Notes: generated by a model not told the origin, from the letters alone. Counted from the first letter of the stretch, positions 45,212 to 54,980 are shown. The stretch: DNA of 64,000 nucleotides from Sphingobacterium corticibacter (GCF_003076635.1 NZ_QDKG01000009.1:1-64000), one strand, 5' to 3'. Numbers and translations: made by a program.

Positions 45212-47062
45212 CTAGCTCAAGCCTAGATTGAATTTCTTTCTAAGGGTCTCCAAAGCTGGGTTTTTGGAGACCATCGCTTGATATTTTTCTTGAGAAGTAT
45301 ATGGTTTACGAACTTTCGTTTTCTCGATCACGACTTCTCGGATTTCCAACGCGTAATTACGCAGCTGCACGCGCAAATGGTTTAGGATATCGACCTTTCC
45401 GAGCTTCATCTCTTCCATCTGCACCATATTTTCTACTTCCACCTCGATGATATTATCTTTCAGCACTGGAGTGCTAGACGACATGATGGTATATAGCGTG
45501 ATTTTATTTTCCTGCTTCACGAATTCAGCGTAAGCATTCCATTTTTTTAAGAAATCTTCGGTTTCCACCTCCGCAAATTCAGAACCTTGCAGCAGTTCAT
45601 TCTCCTGCTCTTCTTCGTCTTTCTGGTCGAGAATGGTATTGAGATCCGGCAAGAGCTTTTTCGCGGGCATCGCTCCCCATCCTCTGGAAGGCGTTGGTTT
45701 TACCTCCGCTTCTCGGGCTACCGATGGATTATTTCCCGAAGTTATTGTATTAGAATTTGATCCAATCGTTTCAGTCACTGATGCTGCAACTGGATTCGCT
45801 GCAGCCGGAGCAGGGTTGGCAGAAGTCGACTGTGGACTTGGTTTAGCAATCGTTTCCGTTTCTCGACTATTTGTCACAGAAGCAGTGTTGACCGCATCAG
45901 CCGGTTTATCCGTTAGTTTTTTTTTTACATCAACTTCCGTTGATGTTTCTGTGAGGCTCATTCGAATCGCGGTAGCGATGTGGCACATTTTCAGTAGAGC
46001 AAGCTCTACTTGAAGCCGATGATTTTTGCTAGTTCGGTAATTGATCTCGCATTGGTTAGCGATATTCATGGCCGACAATAGCAAGCCGCTATTCAGCTGT
46101 TGGGATTGTTCCAGATATTTCTTCCGAATATTCTCCCCTACCTCTAATAATTTCAGCGTAGCGGGTTCTTTGGCAACCAATAAATTGCGCAAATGTGCCG
46201 ATAGACCGGCAATAAAATGTCCGCCATCAAATCCATTGGTCAATACCTTATCGAACACCAACAAAGCTTGCGCAGCATCCTGTTGCACGATGTATTGTAA
46301 TAAATCGAAGTAGTAATCGTAATCCAGAATGTTGAGATTGTCGATTACTGCTTTGTACGTAACTTCCTTGTTGGAGAAACTTACAATTTGATCGAACATC
46401 GATAGTGCATCTCGCAATCCACCGTCGGCTTTTTGCGCAATCACATGCAGACCATCATTCTCATAGCTGATGCCTTCATTCTTAGCGATTCTAGCCAAGT
46501 GATTGGCCATATCTTCCACTTGAATGCGGTTGAAATCAAAGATCTGACAACGCGATAAAATCGTCGGAAGGATTTTGTGCTTCTCCGTGGTCGCCAAGAT
46601 GAAGATCGCATAACTTGGCGGTTCTTCCAATGTCTTTAGAAAAGCATTGAAGGCTTGCTGCGATAGCATGTGCACCTCATCTATGATGTAGATCTTGTAT
46701 TTACCGGTTTGTGGTGGGATGCGAACTTGGTCAATTAGCGAGCGAATATCCTCTACCGAATTGTTAGAAGCGGCATCTAACTCGTGAATACTGAACGAAT
46801 TGCCATTCTGGAAAGAGCGACAGCTATTGCATTCGCCACAGGCTTCAGTATTTTCGGAGATCTGTTCACAATTTATTGTCTTCGCCAAAATACGTGCACA
46901 GGTGGTCTTTCCCACACCGCGGGGACCACAAAATAAGAATGCTTGCGCCAACTGATTGTTGTGTATTGCGTTCTTCAGCGTATTGGTGATGTGCGACTGC
47001 CCTACGACCGAATCAAAGGTGACTGGGCGGTATTTTCGGGCAGAAACAATAAAATTGTCCAT
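45212..47062 (-). CDS. dnaX: DNA polymerase III subunit gamma/tau
   Basis: Clamp-loader ATPase. Walker A GPRGVGKTTC, zinc-binding CGECNSCRSF, Walker B IIDEVHMLS and the SRC motif are intact, followed by domain III to about residue 370 and a Pro/Ala/Ser/Thr-rich linker and tau-like tail. The start is set at MDNFIVSARKYRP; the upstream frame (to 47203) is not conserved. 616 residues. Codons 379-382 (GTA AAA AAA AAA) form an A10 tract at the end of domain III; in both alternative frames a stop follows within four codons, so a shorter gamma-type product by slippage is plausible. Confidence 0.95.
   Translation of the reverse strand: MDNFIVSARKYRPVTFDSVVGQSHITNTLKNAIHNNQLAQAFLFCGPRGVGKTTCARILAKTINCEQISENTEACGECNSCRSFQNGNSFSIHELDAASNNSVEDIRSLIDQVRIPPQTGKYKIYIIDEVHMLSQQAFNAFLKTLEEPPSYAIFILATTEKHKILPTILSRCQIFDFNRIQVEDMANHLARIAKNEGISYENDGLHVIAQKADGGLRDALSMFDQIVSFSNKEVTYKAVIDNLNILDYDYYFDLLQYIVQQDAAQALLVFDKVLTNGFDGGHFIAGLSAHLRNLLVAKEPATLKLLEVGENIRKKYLEQSQQLNSGLLLSAMNIANQCEINYRTSKNHRLQVELALLKMCHIATAIRMSLTETSTEVDVKKKLTDKPADAVNTASVTNSRETETIAKPSPQSTSANPAPAAANPVAASVTETIGSNSNTITSGNNPSVAREAEVKPTPSRGWGAMPAKKLLPDLNTILDQKDEEEQENELLQGSEFAEVETEDFLKKWNAYAEFVKQENKITLYTIMSSSTPVLKDNIIEVEVENMVQMEEMKLGKVDILNHLRVQLRNYALEIREVVIEKTKVRKPYTSQEKYQAMVSKNPALETLRKKFNLGLS
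45917..45926 (-). promoter_or_regulatory. A10 slippery tract in dnaX, candidate gamma/tau slippage site
   Basis: Ten consecutive A on the coding strand at codons 379-382. One added base gives KKK-TNG-stop, one lost base gives KKN-stop. The position, just after the clamp-loader core, equals the region where slippage makes the gamma subunit in E. coli and Thermus thermophilus (an A9 tract in the latter). Confidence 0.5.
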
Positions 47063-47123
47063 TGCAACGAAGTTACGGAAATATTCGACCCTACGCAATA
47101 TGAGCACCCCAAAAAAAGGGCAC

Positions 47124-47151
47124 AAAAAAAGCCACCTTAGGGGATGGCTTT
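47124..47151 (-). terminator. Terminator after the small membrane protein gene
   Basis: On the minus strand AAAGCCA/TGGCTTT with an internal CC/GG pair is followed by a T7 run. It ends the transcript before dnaX. Confidence 0.75.
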
Positions 47152-47297
47152 CTGATAACTCAGTGGCATGTTTCGCAACAGACCTGTAACTAACTAAACA
47201 CAAGTATATAAAACAAATAATCTACTTGCTCAAAGATAATCGCGTCGTTTGAAGTCTGTGTTATCCATGCGTTATGATAATAATTTTTTGTAGCCGA

Positions 47298-47792
47298 TCA
47301 ACGAGCCTGTGCCTCGGCAATCATTTTCATGACCTCATCAATGGTGGTCTTTGCGGCTTCTTTCATTTTTGGATTGCCTGGATAATCGGTATCCAAAGTT
47401 ACTTCTTTGGATTTTTCCTTATAGGTAAACTTCAGCACGAAGCGAGCGGCAGTAGGCTCACGATCTGCCTGTGGAGTAGTCATATCATTATCTACATTCC
47501 AAAAGCCTAGCTCTTGTGCTTTGCGGTGTAGATATAACAAGTCATTGTCACGCAACTTTACCGTATCTAGTGCTACCGTTCCATTTTTACGCTCAAACTG
47601 GTAAAGATTCGTTGTAGAGCTGAAGTGGTTTTGCAACGAATCGGGCGTACCGTAGGTCAGCTCAATGGCTTGGAAGTCGGCAAAGCGAAACGGTGCATTT
47701 TTCACCATCGCAGAATAATAGTAAAAACAGTAAATAAAGAATGGAACGATGATACAAATTCCGAGAAAAATGCGTTTTCCTCTGTCAGACAT
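47298..47792 (-). CDS. Hypothetical membrane-anchored protein
   Basis: A 164-residue protein with one N-terminal membrane helix (about residues 8-28, FLGICIIVPFFIYCFYYYS) and a soluble periplasmic part with mixed alpha/beta pattern (FRFADFQAIELTYGTPDSLQ). No family recognised. The start is placed at MSDRGKRIF. It is monocistronic, with the terminator before dnaX and the NlpC/P60 gene 84 nt upstream. Confidence 0.75.
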   Translation of the reverse strand: MSDRGKRIFLGICIIVPFFIYCFYYYSAMVKNAPFRFADFQAIELTYGTPDSLQNHFSSTTNLYQFERKNGTVALDTVKLRDNDLLYLHRKAQELGFWNVDNDMTTPQADREPTAARFVLKFTYKEKSKEVTLDTDYPGNPKMKEAAKTTIDEVMKMIAEAQAR

Positions 47793-47875
47793 AATGTTTA
47801 AATGTAAAGTGCGCACAAAAGTACGCATTTATACACACTTTCCGACTGGAAGTGTAGAAAGAGACGATTTGCTGA

Positions 47876-48508
47876 CTAAGTTTTTGGGCTACCTGCTCGT
47901 TTGAAATAGCGGTAATACCAGGTATCTTTCAGATCAGAGATAATGACGCCTTTTTTTGTAGATACATGGACGAACTTACCATTATGCAAATAGATCCCAA
48001 CATGGTCGATATTGCGCCCACCAAAGGAGAAAAATACGAGATCACCTTCTCGCAGTTGGTTTTCATATTTCCGTTTGACATTATCTGCCATATCTCTGGA
48101 GGTGCGTGGTAGGTCTTGGCTGAAAACTTCTCGATACAATAAACCGACAAAGGCAGAGCAATCCATTCCATTACGATCCAATCCGCCCATCCGATGTGGC
48201 GTACCCATCCAATCGTCGATGAAAAGGTATAAATCGCTGCTTTTAGAGATATCGCGACTATTTACGCCTAGTAATTGTGCGTAATTATCGAGTTTATTGC
48301 CTGAATAAGAAATCGAGCGTGCTTTACTGGCATCAGATACAGGAACTTTTGATGTATTCCGATGTTTGCTACTTTCAAGTTTTCCGTAACGATAATTAGT
48401 ATTAGTCTTTTTGCGCACGCCACATGATCCTAATAGTAGTGCACCGCAAAGGATAAATACGAGATGATATACCTTGTAAGAAGTAAGTTGTAACATGCTC
48501 TTTGTCAT
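47876..48508 (-). CDS. NlpC/P60 family cell-wall endopeptidase lipoprotein
   Basis: Peptidoglycan hydrolase, likely cutting D-Glu-dibasic-amino-acid bonds. Lipobox LLLGSC (Cys29). The catalytic triad is visible as Cys117 (GMDCSAFVG), His169 (RNIDHVGIY) and His181 (KFVHVST). Spr/MepS-like size of 210 residues. It is divergent from the EamA gene across a short region. Confidence 0.92.
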   Translation of the reverse strand: MTKSMLQLTSYKVYHLVFILCGALLLGSCGVRKKTNTNYRYGKLESSKHRNTSKVPVSDASKARSISYSGNKLDNYAQLLGVNSRDISKSSDLYLFIDDWMGTPHRMGGLDRNGMDCSAFVGLLYREVFSQDLPRTSRDMADNVKRKYENQLREGDLVFFSFGGRNIDHVGIYLHNGKFVHVSTKKGVIISDLKDTWYYRYFKRAGSPKT

Positions 48509-48568
48509 ATTTACAAATGTATTTTCGTGACACGAAAAAGCAAAGCACTTTTTTCCACAATTGTTATT

Positions 48569-48576
48569 TACTTTTG
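48569..48576 (+). promoter_or_regulatory. Candidate -7 box of the EamA transporter gene
   Basis: TACTTTTG fits TAnnTTTG and ends 7 nt before the ATG, predicting a leaderless mRNA. Confidence 0.3.
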
Positions 48577-48583
48577 CCAGATA

Positions 48584-49486
48584 ATGGAAAAATTAAAAGG
48601 ATCATTGGCCGTATTTTTTGGAGCAGCAAGTTTTGGTGTGCTATCTACTTTTGTGAAAAAAGCGTATAAAGCTGGATTTACGCTGGGTGAAGTAACAGGC
48701 TCTCAAGCACTCTTTGGGGTTGTTTTTTTGTGGTTGGTATATGCTATTTCGCAAATAGGCAAAGCTCCAAAGCAGATTACAATTCGCAAAGATCCCAAAT
48801 GGCTTTTGTTTGCAGCTGGACTGAGTTCAGGCTTGGTCAGTGTACTCTACTATCAATGTGTACAACTTGTGCCAGCCTCGATCGCGATCATCTTGTTGAT
48901 GCAATATATTTGGATTGGCGCCATCTTAGAATGGTTATTATTTAAAAAAGCTCCTAGCCAAATACAATTAATTGGATGTGTGCTCATTATCGTAGGCACG
49001 ATATTCTCCACCGGTTTGCTCGAAGAGGAAGTACCGACTTTGTCCGCAGAAGGATTGCTTTATGGTTTTGGCGCAGCTACGGCTTATTCGCTATTCATTA
49101 TGCTCAATGGTAGAATTGGGAATGATTATCCAACCGTGTTAAAAAGTGCTCTGATGATCACAGGTGCATTGGTGCTTATTCTAGTTTTGTTGCGACCAGT
49201 AGGATTGTTGTCGTTAGAAACTATGTATCGCTTATTGCCCTACGGACTTCTGTTAGCTTTGTTTGGTACGGTAATACCGCCCTTATTATTTGCTTACGGA
49301 ATGCCTAAAACGGGTTATTCATTGGGAAGCATTTTAAGTGCGGTAGAATTGCCCGTCGCGGTCTCTATGTCGCACTTAATATTAGGAGAATATGTGTCTG
49401 GTGGGCAATGGTTTGGTCTGGTCTTTATCTTAGCGGTCATTGTGATCATCCAGTTGCGGAAGCCCAAAAAAGCTCCGACGATTTAG
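48584..49486 (+). CDS. EamA/DMT family transporter
   Basis: A ten-helix drug/metabolite transporter of 300 residues made of two EamA repeats (about 1-140 and 150-290; AASFGVLSTFVKKA and LLYGFGAATAYSLFIML begin each). Substrate unknown. The start is set at MEKLKGS; the longer frame starting at a GTG is not membrane-like. Its stop codon lies inside the hairpin that terminates the convergent receptor gene. Confidence 0.9.
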   Translation: MEKLKGSLAVFFGAASFGVLSTFVKKAYKAGFTLGEVTGSQALFGVVFLWLVYAISQIGKAPKQITIRKDPKWLLFAAGLSSGLVSVLYYQCVQLVPASIAIILLMQYIWIGAILEWLLFKKAPSQIQLIGCVLIIVGTIFSTGLLEEEVPTLSAEGLLYGFGAATAYSLFIMLNGRIGNDYPTVLKSALMITGALVLILVLLRPVGLLSLETMYRLLPYGLLLALFGTVIPPLLFAYGMPKTGYSLGSILSAVELPVAVSMSHLILGEYVSGGQWFGLVFILAVIVIIQLRKPKKAPTI

Positions 49487-49496
49487 TGTCGGAGCT
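49465..49496 (-). terminator. Terminator of the Oar-like receptor gene, inside the 3' end of the EamA gene
   Basis: On the minus strand AGCTCCGAC/GTCGGAGCT with a loop of 8 is followed by TTTTTTG. The stem overlaps the final codons of the EamA coding region. Confidence 0.8.
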
Positions 49497-49549
49497 GTAC
49501 TATTGATTCATAGTAGGTATCTGCTATGAAATTGGTTTGTGGTATTTTA

Positions 49550-52500
49550 TTAAAAAGCGTATCGCATACCAAATTGAATTTGGAATGGGTTGCCCGAAGG
49601 TGCTACACGACCAAGACTATTAACATTGTAATTAAACTGTCCGTCGGTAAACGCATTTGCGGCTGGTAAAGCATATAGCGCTTGTGATCCAAAGTTTTTC
49701 ATCACGCCCCATTCTTTATTCAACATATTCATAAAATTGAAGATCTCACCAGATATTTCCACACTGTGTGACCGGAAAAGCTTGATATTTGTCGCAAGAC
49801 GAACGTCTACTGTACCATAAAATCCGTTGATCCCGCCATTGCGCTCCGCAAAAGTCCCTTTGTATTCCTCGATATAATTTTTCATACTCTGACTAGCTTC
49901 CGGATTATCCAAGATAGCTTGTAAACCAGTACGAATGTTTTGTGGAGTATTAGGATTTGTGTAATCGAAAATATATGCCAATTTGTTCGCTGCACCGCCA
50001 AAATCACCGTTAGTATTAGCTCCAGCTAGCAAACTATATCTAGTTCCGCCAATTCCTGTATACCTCACACCAACCTGCACACCGTAAAATGTTGGCAGAT
50101 TTCCATATGCCACTAATTTGTGACGAAATTGGTTGGAAGAGTACGTCACCATACTTAGATCGCGTGGATCATTAACTATTGCTTGTGATAAAGTGGCTGA
50201 ATTAGCTACGTTGCCGTTAAATGAAGTATTATCTTTGGTATCATTCCAAGTATAGCTTACGGTAATCGTACCATCTTTAAAATAATTGTATGTACCATCT
50301 AGTACAACGGCATAGTTATTCACTTTACCTATGCTCGTAAGCTCTAAAACACGACCAAGTTGATCCGAGATTCGACCTTGCTGCCAATCCGGCTGTCCGT
50401 TGCTTGGAATAGTATTTTCAGGAACAAATACAGCACGATTTCCTTCATTCGCCAAGCGGAAGAAAGGATCTGCCACCATATTACGATCGATGTACGTATA
50501 GTTATTGCGACCAAGCGTCATGTATCCTGTCGCACTCACTTTAAAGCGATCGGTGATAAAACGGGTATACGACAAGTTAGCTTTATACACAGTTGGTACC
50601 GCCGCATTTTCTCCTGTATAATTTATCGTAGGCACTCCGCGATCCAATACTGTTGGAATGTTACTCATATCTTCACGATAAGCATTAAAATCAACTGTTG
50701 GAACCGCATCGCCACGCACATCTACTGTGGAGAAGTTGGACCCATCAAAGGTCAGGTTATTAATGATCATGTAGTTATTGATATCTGACGCAAAAATACC
50801 TGCTCCCGCACGAATGATATCTGTACCATTCTGATTGATATCCCAGTTAAATTGCAAGCGAGGTTGTACGATAAAGGTTCCTAATTTATTATCGGTACGA
50901 ATCCCGAGTTGTTGATCCACTAAAGCGTTGTACTGCGCTTTAGGATAACCAGCATAATCGAATCGAAGACCAGCAGTAATTTCCATACCTGGTCCAATAT
51001 CTTTACGCAACTGCCCATAAAGCCCCAAATTTGCGATCGTTCCGCGTACCGCTACGTCATCTTTTAATGGCACTTCGCGGTAGTATCTATAAGCATTACC
51101 TTGCTCTAAGTTGTCCAAACCAGAAAAATGAAAACGCCCGTTTACCTCTGAACCGTATACTGATTTAGAAGTAGTCGTCATCAAATCTACTCCGAAAACA
51201 TATTTTGCCCAGTCGGTATCGTAATAAACATTATTCATCAACTGGACCACATGATTGCGGAAGTTCTCTTGCCCAAAGCGATGACCGCCCAATTGCAAAT
51301 TGGTTCGCAAAGTACCACCTTCAATCGTAGACTCTACTCCTTCCACAATCGCTCTCGGAATATACCCAGGAGCAATCTGATCGCCTTGCGTACTATTTTG
51401 ATATAGATATAGGTATTGTAGTTTTAGCTCGTTGGTTAATCTTGGTGAAATAGAAGTTCTCAGCGTAGCTAGAAAATTATTATCTACGTTTTTATCTGTT
51501 CCATACGATTCTAAGAGATTGATACTGGTATTGTCCGCCAACCCGAGTGGATTGTAATCGTAGGTAAAGTTGTTGCGCACGGTCAATAAGTTTTTATCAT
51601 TGATCTGCCAATCTAATCTCAAGAAGCCCACATCAGACGTACGTTTCTTATCAATGGCACCAGTCTGCGGCTGATCGGACACGCCATAGCGATTTCTGGC
51701 GATATCAAGGTAACGATTAAGTGTGGTTTCATTGATTCCAAAAACTTGCTGATTCAAATCTCCCCTTAAATCGGCGATGAGCAAAGCACGGTTGTCTTGT
51801 TGACGATCCCACACGGCGAAGAAGTGAAGTTTATCTTTTATGATCGGCCCACCCAACGAAAATCCGTACTGGTAGGTTCCGTAACTTCCTAAACGTGGAT
51901 TGCCGGCAATGTCATATTTACTACTAGACCAATCGGTTCGCCCAAACATAAAAGCCGATCCAGTTAGCGTATTGGTTCCCGCTTTGGTCACCGCACTTAC
52001 GGTACCACCGCCACTGCGACCAAAAGTAACATCGTATTGGTTGGTAACGACTTTAAATTCACGAACGGCTTCCATCGACAAGGAATAAGGTGCACCACTT
52101 CTAGCGGTGGTTGATCCAGCCGATGTCGGATTCTTCGCACTCATACCGTCAATCGTGAAGTTGGTCGAAGAAGCTAATTGTCCGGAAATAGAACCACCTG
52201 CAGTAGCTAACGGAGAAAGCTCGGTCAAGGAAGTAAAATTACGTCCGTTAACAGGTAAAGAGCGAATCACTTTAGAGGAGAACGCCGTAGCAGCACCCAA
52301 ATAATCTTTGGTATTCACTAATCCGGATGCATTTACTTCGACCACATCTAAGCTAGAAGTGCGAGAAACGACTTCGATTTCAATACGCGCCACATCACCT
52401 TGATTGAGCTGAATACCAGTTACGGCGCCTTCACCGCTGCTCAAGTGCGTAGCGGTAACGACGTAAGGACCGCCTAATGGTAATTGTTTGATATCAAAAT

Positions 52501-52714
52501 TTCCACGATCGTTACTTATGGAGCTCGTCGTAAAACCAGTAGACTCGTTTCGGACTTGAATTGTCGCTCCCGCAACTGGCGTGCCGGCAACGTCTATTAC
52601 TCGACCTGTGATGGATGCCTGTGTACCTTGTCCGTAAACAGTTGTACCCGTAACAAACAGTAAAGCAACCAAATAGAAAATGCAAAATGCGTAATTAGTA
52701 GCTGTTTTTTTCAT
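49550..52714 (-). CDS. Oar-like TonB-dependent receptor with carboxypeptidase-regulatory domain
   Basis: A 1054-residue outer-membrane receptor. After a signal peptide (about 1-28) comes a carboxypeptidase-regulatory-like domain (about 32-115, ITGRVIDVAGTPVAGATI), a plug with LPVNGRNFTSLTELSPLA and a long barrel ending FQIQFGMRYAF. This is the Oar type, different from the SusC at the other end of the window, and no SusD partner lies next to it. It is preceded on the same strand by a TPR-HTH regulator gene. Substrate unknown; peptides or proteins are taken by some relatives. Confidence 0.92.
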   Translation of the reverse strand: MKKTATNYAFCIFYLVALLFVTGTTVYGQGTQASITGRVIDVAGTPVAGATIQVRNESTGFTTSSISNDRGNFDIKQLPLGGPYVVTATHLSSGEGAVTGIQLNQGDVARIEIEVVSRTSSLDVVEVNASGLVNTKDYLGAATAFSSKVIRSLPVNGRNFTSLTELSPLATAGGSISGQLASSTNFTIDGMSAKNPTSAGSTTARSGAPYSLSMEAVREFKVVTNQYDVTFGRSGGGTVSAVTKAGTNTLTGSAFMFGRTDWSSSKYDIAGNPRLGSYGTYQYGFSLGGPIIKDKLHFFAVWDRQQDNRALLIADLRGDLNQQVFGINETTLNRYLDIARNRYGVSDQPQTGAIDKKRTSDVGFLRLDWQINDKNLLTVRNNFTYDYNPLGLADNTSINLLESYGTDKNVDNNFLATLRTSISPRLTNELKLQYLYLYQNSTQGDQIAPGYIPRAIVEGVESTIEGGTLRTNLQLGGHRFGQENFRNHVVQLMNNVYYDTDWAKYVFGVDLMTTTSKSVYGSEVNGRFHFSGLDNLEQGNAYRYYREVPLKDDVAVRGTIANLGLYGQLRKDIGPGMEITAGLRFDYAGYPKAQYNALVDQQLGIRTDNKLGTFIVQPRLQFNWDINQNGTDIIRAGAGIFASDINNYMIINNLTFDGSNFSTVDVRGDAVPTVDFNAYREDMSNIPTVLDRGVPTINYTGENAAVPTVYKANLSYTRFITDRFKVSATGYMTLGRNNYTYIDRNMVADPFFRLANEGNRAVFVPENTIPSNGQPDWQQGRISDQLGRVLELTSIGKVNNYAVVLDGTYNYFKDGTITVSYTWNDTKDNTSFNGNVANSATLSQAIVNDPRDLSMVTYSSNQFRHKLVAYGNLPTFYGVQVGVRYTGIGGTRYSLLAGANTNGDFGGAANKLAYIFDYTNPNTPQNIRTGLQAILDNPEASQSMKNYIEEYKGTFAERNGGINGFYGTVDVRLATNIKLFRSHSVEISGEIFNFMNMLNKEWGVMKNFGSQALYALPAANAFTDGQFNYNVNSLGRVAPSGNPFQIQFGMRYAF

Positions 52715-52948
52715 AAAACAATAAGTAAGTATAGTGCTGATTAATTATGAGCAAAAATACTTCTGTATCGTTACGTGAAAAACAACCTCATATTAAGATA
52801 ATATTATGAAATATGGCGTTATAACCGAAAATCATGAGCTATTATATTCTCGCTCAAATCATCTTTAAACACAGAAATAGTTTCTCAAAAACGCATTATG
52901 TAATAATTTACCAACATGAGAAAATTGCAGCAATATGATAAAATTACA

Positions 52949-54748
52949 TTAACTTTCTAAGAAGCCTTCTAAATCATCCTCTTTCTTCAAACCAAACTTT
53001 TGTTTTAATCGGTATTTGAACATCCGGACGCTTTGAGGTTCTACATGTAATGCTTGCGCAATCTGCTTGGTAGTCATCTTCAGATAGAGATAGGTGCAGT
53101 ATTTCAAATCTAGCGAGGTCAATTTCTGAATAGATCGTTCATTTAAGCGATTAAAGAAATTGGGATGTAGCTCCTGTATCTGCATTTTGATATCCTCAAA
53201 ATCCGTTTGCAATAGCATTTCTTCTTTAATCAACTTTTGAATATGAGTGGCTTCGCCATTATTAATCTTATCCTGGATCTGCTTCAGGGTATCGTTTTTT
53301 CGTTCGATAAGTAGCGAGTTGGCTAATGCTTCTTTCTCTAATTGCAGCCTTCTAAGATCCAATAGTTCCTGTTCCACCTTCAAACGTGCCTGTTCTTCCT
53401 TCTCTAGCATCATATGCATAGCGGCCTGCTGCGCTTGATCTTCTTTTTCCTGTGCCAGTTGCTTTTCGCGCGCCATCGCATACCGCAGCCGGAAATGGTA
53501 AGAAATAAACAGGAATACTAACCCAAACAGTAGCGCAAGCGCGATGCCACCATACAAATAGTTCTGCTTCCGACGAAAACTTTCTCTTTCTCTCGATTGC
53601 TCTAGCTCACGGTCTTTCTTCGCCATTTCGTATTGCACTTCAAGCTTCTGCGCATTAAAGAGTTGTTGTTCGTTGAATGATTTCTTTAACAGATCTTCTG
53701 CTCTTTGCTGATACGTTAATGCCGCTTTCAGATCATTCTTTTGCAATGCAATGTTGGCCAAATCGCGATTTATAGCGTATTCTATTCTCGAATTACCTTT
53801 TGCCCCCATCAGTCGGCTCAAACCTTGTAAAAGATATTGCTCGGCCAGATTCAAATCCCCATTTTGCTTTGCGAAGCCACTTTTGATACCAAAGATATTA
53901 CCCCAATTTTCGGAAAACACATCGTTATTGGCCAATTTTTGCTCTGCAAGAGCAAGGTACTCAAACGCTTTCTCCCGACGGGATGACCAAGCATCTTCAG
54001 CGTATTCTAAATAATAATTGGCTAGATTGATACAGGTAATCACATAGGTGTTTACGCTGATTCTTTCCGCATTTGTTTGGAGTAAAGCATACGATTTGTT
54101 CAGATAATGAAAACTGCTATCCAGCAAACTTTTTTCCTTCCCTTTACGAAATCTAGCTAGGTACATGCTAGACAAGCCATTATTGACGTTAGCCTGCAAA
54201 TTGGGACTTTTTACTGCTATCGCGTAGCGATTCGCACTGCGGATGTAGTATTCCATTTTCTCGCTATCTTCCCACTTACTGTAAGCCCCATACAATAGAT
54301 AATTCAAGTGATATTTGGTCACGAGATCCTCCTCCTTATTTTCGACCTTTTGTAATCCATACAATGCACACTTAACGACCTCGTCAGGCAGATTGAGTGC
54401 ATTGTTCAAAAAAGCTTTGGCTCGGTAAGCTACGGCCAGAGCTGTGGGTTGCTTAGACTTCTCCGCATTTTCCAAACTTAGATCCGTCAGATTTTTGGCT
54501 AGCAGCAGACTGTCTTTCAACGTATAGATGCTACTTTGATAAGCATACATATAAGCTAAATCCAAAGGTGCTGTTGTAGAACGAATACCATCATCCAAGA
54601 CCTTGATAGCCTCCTTGGCTCGATTCTGCAATTGAAATTGCTCAACTTGATCCAATATCTTTTGCGTACTAACTTGAATGTGGTGTGCTCGCACTGTGCC
54701 AGCACACCACACCATCATTACGAAACACAAAATAGGTGTAAACTTCAT
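52949..54748 (-). CDS. TPR-repeat membrane protein with C-terminal LuxR-type HTH
   Basis: A 599-residue regulator of a Bacteroidota type. A signal sequence (about 1-22) leads to about 330 residues of TPR-like helices, one membrane span (about 405-425), a long coiled coil (about 425-500) and a C-terminal helix-turn-helix (TKQIAQALHVEPQSVRMFKY, then KFGLKK). The layout implies a periplasmic sensor joined through the membrane to a DNA-binding end. The start is at MKFTPIL, since the longer frame upstream lacks signal-peptide character. The next gene on its strand is the Oar-like receptor, 234 nt away. Confidence 0.85.
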   Translation of the reverse strand: MKFTPILCFVMMVWCAGTVRAHHIQVSTQKILDQVEQFQLQNRAKEAIKVLDDGIRSTTAPLDLAYMYAYQSSIYTLKDSLLLAKNLTDLSLENAEKSKQPTALAVAYRAKAFLNNALNLPDEVVKCALYGLQKVENKEEDLVTKYHLNYLLYGAYSKWEDSEKMEYYIRSANRYAIAVKSPNLQANVNNGLSSMYLARFRKGKEKSLLDSSFHYLNKSYALLQTNAERISVNTYVITCINLANYYLEYAEDAWSSRREKAFEYLALAEQKLANNDVFSENWGNIFGIKSGFAKQNGDLNLAEQYLLQGLSRLMGAKGNSRIEYAINRDLANIALQKNDLKAALTYQQRAEDLLKKSFNEQQLFNAQKLEVQYEMAKKDRELEQSRERESFRRKQNYLYGGIALALLFGLVFLFISYHFRLRYAMAREKQLAQEKEDQAQQAAMHMMLEKEEQARLKVEQELLDLRRLQLEKEALANSLLIERKNDTLKQIQDKINNGEATHIQKLIKEEMLLQTDFEDIKMQIQELHPNFFNRLNERSIQKLTSLDLKYCTYLYLKMTTKQIAQALHVEPQSVRMFKYRLKQKFGLKKEDDLEGFLES

Positions 54749-54980
54749 AGGTATCTCTTTACAATTTTCTACAAAGTACAAAAAACGACACTGATCCAAT
54801 AGCTATTCACCAGACGCATCCACACTACAATAAACAAACAACTAAAAATAAATAGTTTAAACAAACATGTAGATATAATGTATATACAAGCCGACCATTT
54901 GTATATGTTTTGTCTTGCATAGATCATTGGAAATTAGTCGATATCTCATGATCTTTGAAATAGACAAAAGACGCATTATA

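Noticed and set aside
45633..46013. 126-codon plus-strand frame opposite dnaX
   Set aside because: Reflects the Ala/Pro/Ser/Thr-rich linker of dnaX read on the other strand.
47063..47203. 47-residue N-terminal extension of dnaX
   Set aside because: No conserved sequence and it would include the upstream terminator hairpin; the clamp-loader core begins right after the chosen ATG.
51900..52304. Plus-strand frames opposite the Oar-like receptor
   Set aside because: Shadows of the conserved plug region; no independent support.
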